Shown piece after piece: positions 1-9,356 of a stretch of DNA of 64,000 nt. Within the stretch, counting starts at the first letter, position 1; each line of letters opens with the position of its first letter. This DNA is from JAJDZL01 sp965220665. Its GTDB lineage: Bacteria; Pseudomonadota; Gammaproteobacteria; Arenicellales; JAJDZL01. The translations under genes were made by a program, and so were the position numbers. The notes beneath the pieces were generated by a model. It ran no database searches, had not been told where the DNA came from, and saw only the letters and a program-made list of their open reading frames with translations. The DNA is taken from positions 124,001 to 188,000 of the forward strand of contig CBDCQQ010000005.1 of the NCBI GenBank assembly GCA_965220665.1, read 5' to 3'.

Positions 1-127
1 GCAACCAATTCTACGGATTGGAATGAATTGCCTTGCTCTTTACAACAGCAACAAATGGATTTTCAGATTGAATCGGTACAAGTCGAACACTTCGCTTTAC
101 ACCATTCGGAAGAATTCGATCGCAAAC

Positions 128-1588
128 TCAGTATCGCTGGTAGTTTGGCGACTCTTTAACGATTTCAACATCGTGAACATGGCTTTCACGGATTCCCGAA
201 TTTGTAATGCGCAAAAACCGACCATGTGTACGCAATGCATCAATATCCGCACTTCCGGTATATCCCATACTGGAACGAAGTCCACCCATCAGGTGATGGA
301 CAACAGTTTGCATTGATCCACGATATGGTACCCGGGCTTCGATGCCTTCTGGAACCAGTTTCACGCTGTTGGTTTCTGTCTCCTGAAAATAACGATCTTT
401 CGAACCATCTTCCATCGCACCCAACGACCCCATGCCACGATAGGACTTGTAAGTTCGACCTTCGTAGACCTCAATTTCACCAGGAGCTTCATCAGTACCA
501 CCCAAAAGGCTACCGACCATGATTGAATGTGCACCTGCCGCAATGGCCTTGGCCAAATCTCCAGAATAACGAATTCCACCATCTGCGACCACTTTTACTG
601 GTGTGTCTTTCAGTGCTCGGGACACATTGATAACAGCGGTTAGCTGTGGCACCCCTACCCCTGCGACCACACGGGTGGTACAGATCGAACCCGGTCCGAC
701 TCCAACTTTCACGGCATCAGCCCCCTGTTCGGCCAGGTCCAAAGCCGCTTCACCGGTTGCAACGTTGCCCGCAATTACATCAATTTTGGAGAACTGACGT
801 TTGATTTCACCAATCTGTTCCAATACCCGTTCAGCATGACCATGTGCAGTATCAACCACGATAACATCAACCCCTGCATCGACCAGCATACCAACGCGTT
901 CTACATCAACCGCTGTCGTTCCAACCGCTGCACCAACCATTAAGCGTCCATCCTCGTCCTTACAGGAGTTGGGATAAACCTGTGATTTCATAATGTCCTT
1001 GACAGTGATCAGTCCCTCCAGTTGAAAATCCTTATTAACGAGCAGTAGTTTTTCAATTCGATTGGAGTGGAGCAGGTCGAGAATCTTTTGTTTCCTGGCA
1101 CCTTTTCTCACAGTAACCAGTCGGTTCTTCGGGGTCATCACGGAGGTGATCAAGGCATTAGTACGACTCTCGAACCGAAGGTCTCGATTGGTAACAATAC
1201 CTGTGAGCTTTCCATCATCAAGAACCGGAACTCCCGATACCTGATGTTTTGCCATCAAATCCATCACTTCTGAAATTGTTCTGTCAGCGGTGGTGGTGAT
1301 AGGATCGGTTACGATTCCGCTCTCGTGCTTCTTGACACGCCTAACTTCCTCGCTCTGTCGCTCTGGTGAGAGATTCCGATGAATCACTCCCAAACCTCCC
1401 AGCTGCGCCAATGTGATCGCCATGCTGGACTCGGTTACGGTGTCCATGGCCGCTGACAGCAACGGCAGATTGAGTGCGATATTTTGGGTGAGGTGAGTTT
1501 TTAGACTGACTTCTTTGGGCAGGACTGAGGAACGAGCCGGCACCAAAAGAACGTCATCAAAAGTGAGGGCCTGATCGATGGTTTCCAT
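128..1588 (-). CDS. guaB: IMP dehydrogenase
   Basis: Oxidises IMP to XMP with NAD+, the first committed step of GMP synthesis, in the cytoplasm. The 486-residue product is close to the usual length. The TIM barrel is split by a pair of CBS domains at about residues 95-205. The catalytic loop GPGSICTTR carries the nucleophile Cys303, and the IMP phosphate site DGGIRYSGD follows near residue 365. The ATG start at 1588 follows a 233-bp gap shared with the divergent aldehyde dehydrogenase. In many gammaproteobacteria guaB is divergent from xseA, and here an aldehyde dehydrogenase gene has come between them. guaA, the usual downstream partner, would lie left of the window. Confidence 0.98.
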   Translation of the reverse strand: METIDQALTFDDVLLVPARSSVLPKEVSLKTHLTQNIALNLPLLSAAMDTVTESSMAITLAQLGGLGVIHRNLSPERQSEEVRRVKKHESGIVTDPITTTADRTISEVMDLMAKHQVSGVPVLDDGKLTGIVTNRDLRFESRTNALITSVMTPKNRLVTVRKGARKQKILDLLHSNRIEKLLLVNKDFQLEGLITVKDIMKSQVYPNSCKDEDGRLMVGAAVGTTAVDVERVGMLVDAGVDVIVVDTAHGHAERVLEQIGEIKRQFSKIDVIAGNVATGEAALDLAEQGADAVKVGVGPGSICTTRVVAGVGVPQLTAVINVSRALKDTPVKVVADGGIRYSGDLAKAIAAGAHSIMVGSLLGGTDEAPGEIEVYEGRTYKSYRGMGSLGAMEDGSKDRYFQETETNSVKLVPEGIEARVPYRGSMQTVVHHLMGGLRSSMGYTGSADIDALRTHGRFLRITNSGIRESHVHDVEIVKESPNYQRY

Positions 1589-1821
1589 TTGTGCATTATA
1601 CAGAATCAGGTGTGATGTTCATGCGTAGAACGACGCTTTTTTTATGAAAATCACCGATCGTGCAACTGGTCGCTGTCCCATTTTTTCGCTGAAAACTTTG
1701 ACTGAATTAAAATGGGCAAGTAAACTTGATCCTCTCTTTCACAAAAGGAAAATTTCTCGTCTTTTGCGAGTCATTCAAATCACTTTCGACGCCTAAAGTG
1801 CAACTTACTTGAGGAAAAATC

Positions 1822-3288
1822 ATGGACCAGTTTCAGCAGTATATTGACGGCGACTTTCAAAACGGCAGCGACACGTTTGAAACGATTAACCCGGCGAACG
1901 GTGAACCATGGGCTTTGATGCCCGAAGCGCGTAGAGAGGACGTCAATAATGCTGTCGCCTCTGCAGCAAAAGCCCTTAGAGATCCGAAGTGGGCAGGACT
2001 AAGCGCTACGCAACGCGGCAAACTGCTTTACCGACTCGCAGAACTACTGGAAAAGAATGCCAAGGCAATTGCAGAGATCGAAACTCGCGATACTGGAAAA
2101 ATAATCCGAGAAACAAGTGCACAGATCAACTATGTCGCAGATTTTTACCGCTACTACGCGGGTCTTGCTGACAAAATGGAAGGAGCTCATGTGCCAATCG
2201 ATCGACCCAACATGGAGGTATGGCTCAAACGAGAACCCGTTGGTGTCGTTGCAGCAATTGTTCCATGGAACAGTCAGTTATTTTTGTCCGCTGTCAAACT
2301 TGGCCCTGCATTGGCTGCAGGTTGTACAGTTGTCCTCAAAGCCTCGGAAGACGGTGCGGCTCCGGTTTTGACATTCGCGCGGCTGATTGATGAGGCCGGG
2401 TTTCCACCTGGTGTCGTCAATATCATTACCGGCTTTGGACCGGAATGCGGTTCCGTTCTGGCATCCCATCCCCAGGTCTCCCGCGTCGCATTTACGGGCG
2501 GACCTGAAACAGCTCGACACATCGTGAGACATTGTGCGGAAAATCTCGCGAGTTCCTCTCTGGAACTGGGAGGCAAGTCACCCTTTGTTGTGTTTGAGGA
2601 CGCGGATATTGAAAGTGCCACCAACACACAAATTTCTGCTATTTTTGCAGCTAGTGGACAAAGCTGTGTCGCCGGCTCACGATTGATCATACAACGGTCA
2701 ATAAAGGATGCCTTTATAGATAGACTGAAGCACACTGCTAAGAATGTAATCGTCAATGATCCATCTGACTTCAGTACGGAAGTCGGACCGCTTTGTACCC
2801 TAAGACAGCGAAATTGGATCAATGAAGTAGTGGAATCCACCATTGATGCAGGTGCCAAGCTAGTTGCAGGTGGTGCCAATATCGACCGGCCGGGATTTTT
2901 CTTTCAGCCAACCATCCTGGACTGTTCCGAGCATCCCGATGCACCTTCCGTTAGAAAGGAACTTTTCGGACCGGTGCTTTCGGTCCTCACTTTTGACACC
3001 GAAGAACAGGCTGTCGAAATGGCCAACGATACTGAGTATGGACTTGCTGCCGGTGTGTTTACCCGCAATCTTGCCAAGGCGCATCGCATGATCAATCAGA
3101 TTGATGCGGGAGTCGTCTGGGTCAACTCCTACCGCTCTGTCTCTCCAATCGTACCATTCGGCGGACACGGTCTCTCGGGATATGGCCGAGAGGGTGGAAT
3201 TGAAGCGGCACTGGAATATACAAAGGTAAAGAGTGTCTGGCTAAATACTTCGGAAGATACTATTCCGGACCCCTTTCTAATGCGCTAA
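1822..3288 (+). CDS. NAD(P)-dependent aldehyde dehydrogenase
   Basis: Oxidises an aldehyde to the carboxylic acid through a thiohemiacetal; the substrate cannot be read from the sequence. The 488-residue protein has the ALDH catalytic Glu248 in LELGGKSP and the nucleophile Cys282 in GQSCVAGS. The cofactor-site motif FTGGPET is present and the C-terminus ends in the family-typical PDPFLMR. A GAGG ribosome-binding site lies just before ATG 1822. It sits between guaB and xseA, which are usually direct neighbours, so it is probably a lineage-specific insertion. A paralogue lies at 16346-17824 and ends in the similar PNPFILR. Confidence 0.93.
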   Translation: MDQFQQYIDGDFQNGSDTFETINPANGEPWALMPEARREDVNNAVASAAKALRDPKWAGLSATQRGKLLYRLAELLEKNAKAIAEIETRDTGKIIRETSAQINYVADFYRYYAGLADKMEGAHVPIDRPNMEVWLKREPVGVVAAIVPWNSQLFLSAVKLGPALAAGCTVVLKASEDGAAPVLTFARLIDEAGFPPGVVNIITGFGPECGSVLASHPQVSRVAFTGGPETARHIVRHCAENLASSSLELGGKSPFVVFEDADIESATNTQISAIFAASGQSCVAGSRLIIQRSIKDAFIDRLKHTAKNVIVNDPSDFSTEVGPLCTLRQRNWINEVVESTIDAGAKLVAGGANIDRPGFFFQPTILDCSEHPDAPSVRKELFGPVLSVLTFDTEEQAVEMANDTEYGLAAGVFTRNLAKAHRMINQIDAGVVWVNSYRSVSPIVPFGGHGLSGYGREGGIEAALEYTKVKSVWLNTSEDTIPDPFLMR

Positions 3289-3346
3289 TTCATCAGTGCT
3301 TCCTTTACCTAAATCCCTGAATCTCCTCTGAACCGGAATCGAACTG

Positions 3347-4693
3347 TTGCCAGAAAACACAATCTACTCTGTCAGTGAGTTGAATGCTCAGGCAAAGGAA
3401 CTACTGGAAAACAGTTTCAGTCAGATTAGTTTGTGCGGCGAGGTTTCAAGCATCACGAAGTCAAAGTCTGGTCATTACTATTTTTCGCTGAAGGATAAGA
3501 CTGCCGAGATTAGCTGCGTACTATTCGCCGGTACTGTCTACCGAAACAAAATTCGGCAGATTCCTGATCATGGTAGTGAGGTTGTTGTTGAAGGCTACCT
3601 TACGATTTTCACCCAAAGGGGGAACTACCAGTTTACTGTTGAAAATGTGCAGGTCGGAAGTTCAAAGGAAGGTGAACTGTACCAACAATACTTACGGCTC
3701 AAAAAGGAGCTTGATGAGCTGGGATACTTTGATCAAGAGAAAAAAAAGAGTTTACCCGCACATCCACGTCGAGTCGGAATCATTACATCTCCAACTGGCG
3801 CAGCTGTACATGACATCATTCATGCATTCAAGCGAAGAAACCCAACAATTCATTTGACGATTTATCCAACCTCTGTCCAAGGTGAAAATGCACCAAAAGA
3901 AATCACGGCGGCGATTGAGCTTGCGAATCAGCTAATGGATGTTGACGTGTTGCTCATCAGCCGGGGTGGCGGCTCACTTGAAGACCTTTCGGTGTTCAAT
4001 GCTCGATCCGTAGCAGACGCAGTTTTCTTGAGTAGTATTCCGATAGTGAGCGGGATAGGACATGATACTGATGTGAGTATTGTTGACTGGGTGGCTGACA
4101 AACCAATGCCGACACCAACTGCTGCGGCTGAGATGATCAGTACACCCTCTATAGATGAAATGATTCTGAAACTCTCAACGTTCGAAACAAATTTGCACAA
4201 TAGAATTGTTTCCAGATTGCGAGAATTCACTCAACAGATCGATCTGGCGGAGGCAAACCTTGTACACCCGAAAGAGAGAATTTCTAATCTGAAAAATCAG
4301 TTCAGTGCTTACAGCAAAAGACTTGCTACGGAGATCAATCGCACATTTGATACGCAAAGCGGAACAGTCAAAGTCAACTACCAAAGACTGTTGAATCGAT
4401 CACCGGCACCAAAAATTGATCAGTTTTCCAAAGATCTCTTTTCAGCTGCTGATAGCCTTAAGCAATCAACTGCAAATTTACAGGAAAAATTCGCCGCACG
4501 GGTTGAATCGCTTGCAACGCAACTCGAAACCATGAATCCGCAGGCTACACTCAATCGCGGCTATGCGATTGTTCGAAGCAAAAAGGATGACACCATCCTG
4601 ACAGACGCAAATTCTGTTTTTCCCGGCGACAAAGTCAATGCACAACTTGCTAAGGGCACGCTTGATCTTGATGTTGAATCAGTCAGTTCCTGA
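3347..4693 (+). CDS. xseA: Exodeoxyribonuclease VII large subunit
   Basis: Catalytic subunit of exonuclease VII, which with several XseB subunits degrades single-stranded DNA in both directions. The 448-residue protein has the N-terminal OB fold (about residues 5-100, starting YSVSELNAQ), the central nuclease domain with GIITSPTGAAVHDI and LLISRGGGSLEDL, a GIGHDTD motif, and a coiled-coil C-terminal half ending NRGYAIVRS. The only start matching the family N-terminus is TTG at 3347. It converges on der, whose stop is 7 bp away; xseA-der adjacency is typical of gammaproteobacteria. xseB is not in the window. Confidence 0.97.
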   Translation: MPENTIYSVSELNAQAKELLENSFSQISLCGEVSSITKSKSGHYYFSLKDKTAEISCVLFAGTVYRNKIRQIPDHGSEVVVEGYLTIFTQRGNYQFTVENVQVGSSKEGELYQQYLRLKKELDELGYFDQEKKKSLPAHPRRVGIITSPTGAAVHDIIHAFKRRNPTIHLTIYPTSVQGENAPKEITAAIELANQLMDVDVLLISRGGGSLEDLSVFNARSVADAVFLSSIPIVSGIGHDTDVSIVDWVADKPMPTPTAAAEMISTPSIDEMILKLSTFETNLHNRIVSRLREFTQQIDLAEANLVHPKERISNLKNQFSAYSKRLATEINRTFDTQSGTVKVNYQRLLNRSPAPKIDQFSKDLFSAADSLKQSTANLQEKFAARVESLATQLETMNPQATLNRGYAIVRSKKDDTILTDANSVFPGDKVNAQLAKGTLDLDVESVSS

Positions 4694-4700
4694 AAAAGAT

Positions 4701-6023
4701 TCAGCGCTTCGAATCAAAGGGATTCTTGCCGGAACGAAAGACAACGCGTACATCGCTGCCGAATAGCTTAAATCTCTCCCTAAAGTACTTTTCCAGATAG
4801 CGTCGGTAGTGATCTGCGACGGTTTCGACATTGTTGCCGTGGATTACCACGACAGGCGGATTTCGCCCGCCCTGGTGTGCGTATTTGAGTTTAACGGGTC
4901 GTCGGCCTGACATAGGTGGCGGTGTCTGAGTAACCGCATCTTGAAGCATGCGATTGAGTACTGCTGTCGGCATTTCAATCATGGCAGAGCGGTATGCTTT
5001 TCCGACTGCCTGCAACAACTTCTTTAGCCCCTGACGCTTCAGACCGGATACAAAGAAGGCTTCATGATGTGCAGCAAAAGCGAGCTTTCTTTGAAGTGTT
5101 TTGAAAACTTCTGATCGTTGTACTGCTCGTATTCTGTCAGATTTATTCACCACAATTACAACCGGCCGACCGGCACGGCGCACCAACCCAGCTAATGTCG
5201 CATCCTGGTCAGAAACGGGTTCGGTTCCATCTACGACCAATATAACAACGTGTGCAGCTTCAATTGCCTGTAGAGTCTTTACGACGGAAAGTTTTTCCAG
5301 TGTTTCATTCACCCTCGACCGTCGCCTGACTCCGGCGGTATCAAGAAAACGGAATCGAGCTTCTCCAATCTGAAGCGGCACAGTTACCGTATCTCGAGTC
5401 GTTCCTGGTGTATCACTGACGATCAATCGATCGTTTTGACAAAGTGCATTGATGAGAGTAGATTTGCCAACATTGGGTTTACCGACTACTGCAACCTTCG
5501 GGCCCGGATCGAGCCAGAGCGGGTCTTCAATCTTGGGTAGAGTCTGAACAATCGGCTCGATCATTCTCGCAACACCGCTACCCCGCTTGGCAGATATCGG
5601 GAGTGGATCACTGAATCCAAGTGCCTGAAAATCGGCTGTCACCAACTCTGGTGCCAAGCCCTCGCTCTTGTTGACTACGATCGAAATCGGAGAATTGGTT
5701 TTGCCTAACCGACTCGCAATCTGTTCATCAGCGACTGTCAGTCCTTCAGTCGCATCCAGCAAAAATATGATTGCATCGGATTCCTCGAGTACCGCTTCGA
5801 CCTGTTCACTGATGAGTTCAGAGAAGGTTCCGTCATCGTCGATTAGTCCTCCTGTATCAACGATCAGGAAATTACGGTCACCTGAGGTAGCCAATCCATA
5901 CATACGGTCCCGAGTTACTCCGGGAACATCGTCAACCAGAGCGTTCCGGCTTCGGGTCAGACGGTTGAAGAGAGTCGATTTTCCGACATTGGGACGTCCG
6001 ACGATACTGACGACGGGGAGCAT
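4701..6023 (-). CDS. der: Ribosome-associated GTPase Der (EngA)
   Basis: Essential double GTPase needed for maturation of the 50S ribosomal subunit. Two tandem G domains are visible. The first has GRPNVGKSTLFN at the N-terminus and a DTGG switch; the second has GKPNVGKSTLINAL and DTAGVRRR. A C-terminal KH-like domain follows. I start at ATG 6023 because the product then begins MLPVVSIVGRPN as in the family; an upstream TTG at 6110 would add 29 unalignable residues. It lies 111 bp after bamB, in the conserved order hisS-yfgM-bamB-der, and is probably co-transcribed with those genes. Confidence 0.97.
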   Translation of the reverse strand: MLPVVSIVGRPNVGKSTLFNRLTRSRNALVDDVPGVTRDRMYGLATSGDRNFLIVDTGGLIDDDGTFSELISEQVEAVLEESDAIIFLLDATEGLTVADEQIASRLGKTNSPISIVVNKSEGLAPELVTADFQALGFSDPLPISAKRGSGVARMIEPIVQTLPKIEDPLWLDPGPKVAVVGKPNVGKSTLINALCQNDRLIVSDTPGTTRDTVTVPLQIGEARFRFLDTAGVRRRSRVNETLEKLSVVKTLQAIEAAHVVILVVDGTEPVSDQDATLAGLVRRAGRPVVIVVNKSDRIRAVQRSEVFKTLQRKLAFAAHHEAFFVSGLKRQGLKKLLQAVGKAYRSAMIEMPTAVLNRMLQDAVTQTPPPMSGRRPVKLKYAHQGGRNPPVVVIHGNNVETVADHYRRYLEKYFRERFKLFGSDVRVVFRSGKNPFDSKR

Positions 6024-6134
6024 GGCAACTGCAGCACTTGAAGCAAAATTGAAATGGTACGACGCATCTGAAACTGATGACGGGACAACAACCGATCCCG
6101 AAGCGTCCAATTATCGATAGGAAAACACTGCTGG

Positions 6135-7280
6135 CTATTTCGCTGAAGTTAGAGTGAAGGCTTCGATATCTCCAGAGCGATAATATACGTACAGACTAGT
6201 TCCTGAACCCAAGAATCCTCCCGAAGCGACTCGTCCGCGTGCTCGGTGGCGGCCGATAATTTCACCACTACTCTGATCAAAAATGTGAAAATAACTCAGC
6301 CTGTCACCTACGATTAGTCGCCCATCTACCAGCGCCAAGTCGTCTATACCACGATAAAGCAACGCGCTCTGCTGCCAACGAGGTGACCCATTTCTTTGGC
6401 TGAAAGCCAATATAAGGTCATCCGTTCTATGTCCATAAACTGTATTGTTATCAGCATCGGTGTTGCGTCCCGCATCCAGACGAGTTTCCCACAGCACATT
6501 CCCCGTTGAGAGGTTATAGACAACAATTGCTCTCGACAGATCAGACAGAATCAAGTAGTCCTGAAACAAAACTGGACGGGATTCTCGACTTCTCAATTGC
6601 CCTACGCTGCGCTCTGAACCGAGAAAAACACTCCAGGCCTCAAATCCGCTCGTCAAATCCGTGGCAATCACCCGACCCAAGGCGTTACTAAATATGACGA
6701 CGTTCTGATATCCAACTGGGGACGCTGAGCCGAATTCCAAGAATTCCGGCTGATCGTAAATCGCATCCCATAAAAATTCACCGCTAGCTGCTGACAGTAC
6801 AATCAGGTTTCCATCAATGGTTCGTAATACGACCTGGTTTCTATAAATCAGCGGTGGCGAGAAAACCAGTTCGCCAAGTTGATACTCCCAAAGTTTTGCA
6901 CCGTCTCTGATGTCCAAACCATAGGCCGTACCCGTATCACTGACAACGACTACTATGCCATCACCTGCTCCAGTACCTGCAGAAATGTTCTGGTTCAATT
7001 CAGTTGCCCAGACCGTTGCCCCGGAATTCGAGTTGAAAGCAAAGACTTCTCCTTCCGGTGCCGCAGCTATCAACAGTCCGGATTCCAAACTCGGGCGTAA
7101 AGATAGAAATGCCTGTTCTTTTCGAGATGAAACTCTTACATCATTACTACTCCATCTGGATTTCAGTTCCACAGATTCCTGAATGTCGCTGAGAGGTGTG
7201 GGATCAGGAGCAGGTATCTTTGGCGTGCCACAGGCGGTGAGCAACAATACCGCTAGAACGGCTGGAATTGTTCGAATCAT
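6135..7280 (-). CDS. bamB: Outer-membrane assembly lipoprotein BamB
   Basis: Accessory lipoprotein of the BAM complex, which folds beta-barrel proteins into the outer membrane. From ATG 7280 the product starts MIRTIPAVLAVLLLTACG, a lipoprotein signal peptide with lipobox LLTAC. The rest is a PQQ-like beta-propeller with repeated blade motifs (GATVWATE, GAKLWEYQ, GEFLWDA, GNVLWETR). AGGA sits about 8 nt before ATG 7280, which supports this start over a TTG at 7304. Being a Gram-negative envelope gene between yfgM and der, it also supports the gammaproteobacterial assignment. Confidence 0.95.
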   Translation of the reverse strand: MIRTIPAVLAVLLLTACGTPKIPAPDPTPLSDIQESVELKSRWSSNDVRVSSRKEQAFLSLRPSLESGLLIAAAPEGEVFAFNSNSGATVWATELNQNISAGTGAGDGIVVVVSDTGTAYGLDIRDGAKLWEYQLGELVFSPPLIYRNQVVLRTIDGNLIVLSAASGEFLWDAIYDQPEFLEFGSASPVGYQNVVIFSNALGRVIATDLTSGFEAWSVFLGSERSVGQLRSRESRPVLFQDYLILSDLSRAIVVYNLSTGNVLWETRLDAGRNTDADNNTVYGHRTDDLILAFSQRNGSPRWQQSALLYRGIDDLALVDGRLIVGDRLSYFHIFDQSSGEIIGRHRARGRVASGGFLGSGTSLYVYYRSGDIEAFTLTSAK

Positions 7281-7415
7281 TGCGATTTTCCTGAGGAGGA
7301 ACAAGTAGTTGTCAATAGTTGAATGAAGAAAAGACTGACAGGTGGTTTCTTACGCATACTTGAGAATTCTTTTTGAACCCGCACTATCAAATGAACGAAA
7401 TAAGTACCATAAAAC

Positions 7416-8042
7416 TTACTCTGCGATCAGTGTGTCGTTCAACTTCAATGTAAGAATTGTTCGATAACCGGAGTTGAAAGCTAGACGATCAAGACTTGCC
7501 TCGTACGCTTTTTTTGCTTCCGAGTATCGGTTCATAGCGCGATACGCATCACCTTTCAATTCTTCATAGTGTGACGCGAACTCACCCGGATCCACCGAAC
7601 CCAAAAGATCCACAGCCTCCTGGTATTGCGCACTTTCAATCAATAATTGTGCAAGGCGGATTCGGGCTGCATGTACAGTCGACTCGTCAGATGACAGATC
7701 AACAGCATCTTCCAGCAATCGTCTGGCATCAGCCTCCTCGCCAACTTCATAAGCTGTGCGTGCCAACAGCAATCTCGCCCTTTCTGCATAAGCGGTGCCA
7801 GAATAGTCTTCAAAAAGTTCATCAAATGCCCGGCGTGCACCGGTAGCATCCGCCTGAACAACAGCAACAGACAACTCCTGAAATAGCGCCGAAGCCGATT
7901 CCTGTTGAACTCGCGTATATTCAGTCCAACCAGTCCAGCCACCCACTCCGATTACGCCAGCCGAAATTCCGCCGATCACAGTCCAGCGGTACTCTTTCCA
8001 CCACTTTTTTACCTGATCTAGCCGTTCTTCATCGGGTGTCAT
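7416..8042 (-). CDS. yfgM: YfgM-type membrane-anchored TPR protein
   Basis: Inner-membrane protein of the family described as an ancillary SecYEG/PpiD-associated factor. The 208-residue protein has a short cytoplasmic N-terminus (DEERLDQVKKWWKEYRW), one transmembrane helix at about residues 21-40 (TVIGGISAGVIGVGGW), and a periplasmic domain of TPR-like helix pairs. The position between hisS and bamB is the conserved one. Assignment rests on the N-terminal signature, length and synteny. Confidence 0.92.
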   Translation of the reverse strand: MTPDEERLDQVKKWWKEYRWTVIGGISAGVIGVGGWTGWTEYTRVQQESASALFQELSVAVVQADATGARRAFDELFEDYSGTAYAERARLLLARTAYEVGEEADARRLLEDAVDLSSDESTVHAARIRLAQLLIESAQYQEAVDLLGSVDPGEFASHYEELKGDAYRAMNRYSEAKKAYEASLDRLAFNSGYRTILTLKLNDTLIAE

Positions 8043-8078
8043 CAGAAACTCTCTTATCGGTTTACTACTTTTGTTTCG

Positions 8079-9356
8079 CTATTGCTTCGTGTGAAGCATT
8101 CCTTGAATTGTTTCAACAATTTCGCTTCGAACAATAGACTGCTGCTCTGCATCAGTACGAAGCGATTTGACTATTGCGGTACGGGACGTCATTTCGTCCG
8201 CACCGATTATAACGCCAAGCACAGCACTTGCTCGGTCAGCGTTTTTCAGTTGCTGCGAGAGTTTGCCGCCACCACAGTGAACAGTAGTTCGAATACCCTC
8301 AGCGCGAAGTTCCTGAGCTACATTTAAACCTTCAACCTCAGCATCAGATCCTAAAGTACAGACGTAAACTTGAGGTCTTGCAAGAGCAGAATCGTAGTCA
8401 CTCTGTCGAAGCACTTCAATCAACCGCTCCAAACCCATCGCGAATCCAGCTCCGGGAATTGGTCCGCCTCCCAAGAGCTCAACCAGCCCATCATAACGCC
8501 CGCCACCACAAATTGCGTTTTGCGCACCAAGAAGATTTGTTGTCCATTCGAAGACGGTGTCGGTATAGTAATCAAGACCCCGAACCAGGCGATGGTTGAT
8601 CGTAAATCCAATGTCTTGAGAAGCCAACAAATTGCACAGCCTGTCAAATCTGGATGCAGATTCCGAATCCAGATAGTTTGTCATGACAGGCGCTTCTTCA
8701 ATAATGTCCTGCATATCAGGATTCTTGCTATCAAGAATTCGAAGTGGATTGGTTTCCAACCGTCGCTGGCTGTCTCCATCCAGTGAGTCCTGATAATTGC
8801 CAAAGTACGTTACCAAGTCTGCCCGAAATCTCTGTCTGGCTTTTGGTGTACCGATGGAGTTGATTTCAAGTTGAGCATGATCAGCGATATTCAGCTGCTG
8901 CCACAGCGCATGCGCAACCAAAATGATTTCGGCATCGATATCTGGTGTTGTCCAGCCAAAGGCTTCAATTCCAAACTGATGGAACTGGCGATAGCGGCCC
9001 TTCTGTGGACGTTCATAGCGAAACATCGGACCCATATACCACAATCTTGCTTTACTGCGGTTAATGAGTCCATGCTGAATACAGGCGCGAACGCAACTGG
9101 CGGTTGCCTCAGGTCGAAGTGTCAGGCTATCTCCCCGGTTGTCGAGGAAGGTGTACATTTCCTTTTCGACGATATCTGTCTCTTCACCGATTGAGCGCTT
9201 GAAAAGCTCTGTACGCTCAAGAAGTGGCAATCGAATTTCCTCATAACCATAAAGCGCTACGACGTCGTGAATGGCACGTTCAATAGCCTGCCACCAATGA
9301 GTTTCAGATGGCAGAAGATCATTCATGCCTCGAATCGATTGAACCTTGATGCTCAC
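8079..9356 (-). CDS. hisS: Histidyl-tRNA synthetase
   Basis: Class II aminoacyl-tRNA synthetase charging tRNA-His. It begins with the family signature IQSIRGMNDLLP-like SIRGMNDLLP. Class II motif 2 (MFRYERPQKGRYRQFHQFGIEAFG) and the histidine-binding signature LVRGLDYYTDTVFEW are present, followed by motif 3 (GAGFAMGLERL) and the anticodon-binding domain. The GTG start at 9356 overlaps the rlmN stop in a GTGA junction, implying translational coupling. The genes usually between rlmN and hisS (pilF, rodZ, ispG) are absent here. Confidence 0.98.
   Translation of the reverse strand: MSIKVQSIRGMNDLLPSETHWWQAIERAIHDVVALYGYEEIRLPLLERTELFKRSIGEETDIVEKEMYTFLDNRGDSLTLRPEATASCVRACIQHGLINRSKARLWYMGPMFRYERPQKGRYRQFHQFGIEAFGWTTPDIDAEIILVAHALWQQLNIADHAQLEINSIGTPKARQRFRADLVTYFGNYQDSLDGDSQRRLETNPLRILDSKNPDMQDIIEEAPVMTNYLDSESASRFDRLCNLLASQDIGFTINHRLVRGLDYYTDTVFEWTTNLLGAQNAICGGGRYDGLVELLGGGPIPGAGFAMGLERLIEVLRQSDYDSALARPQVYVCTLGSDAEVEGLNVAQELRAEGIRTTVHCGGGKLSQQLKNADRASAVLGVIIGADEMTSRTAIVKSLRTDAEQQSIVRSEIVETIQGMLHTKQ

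Noticed and set aside
2274..2879. 201-codon minus-strand frame inside the aldehyde dehydrogenase gene
   Set aside because: Antisense shadow of a gene with complete ALDH catalytic motifs.
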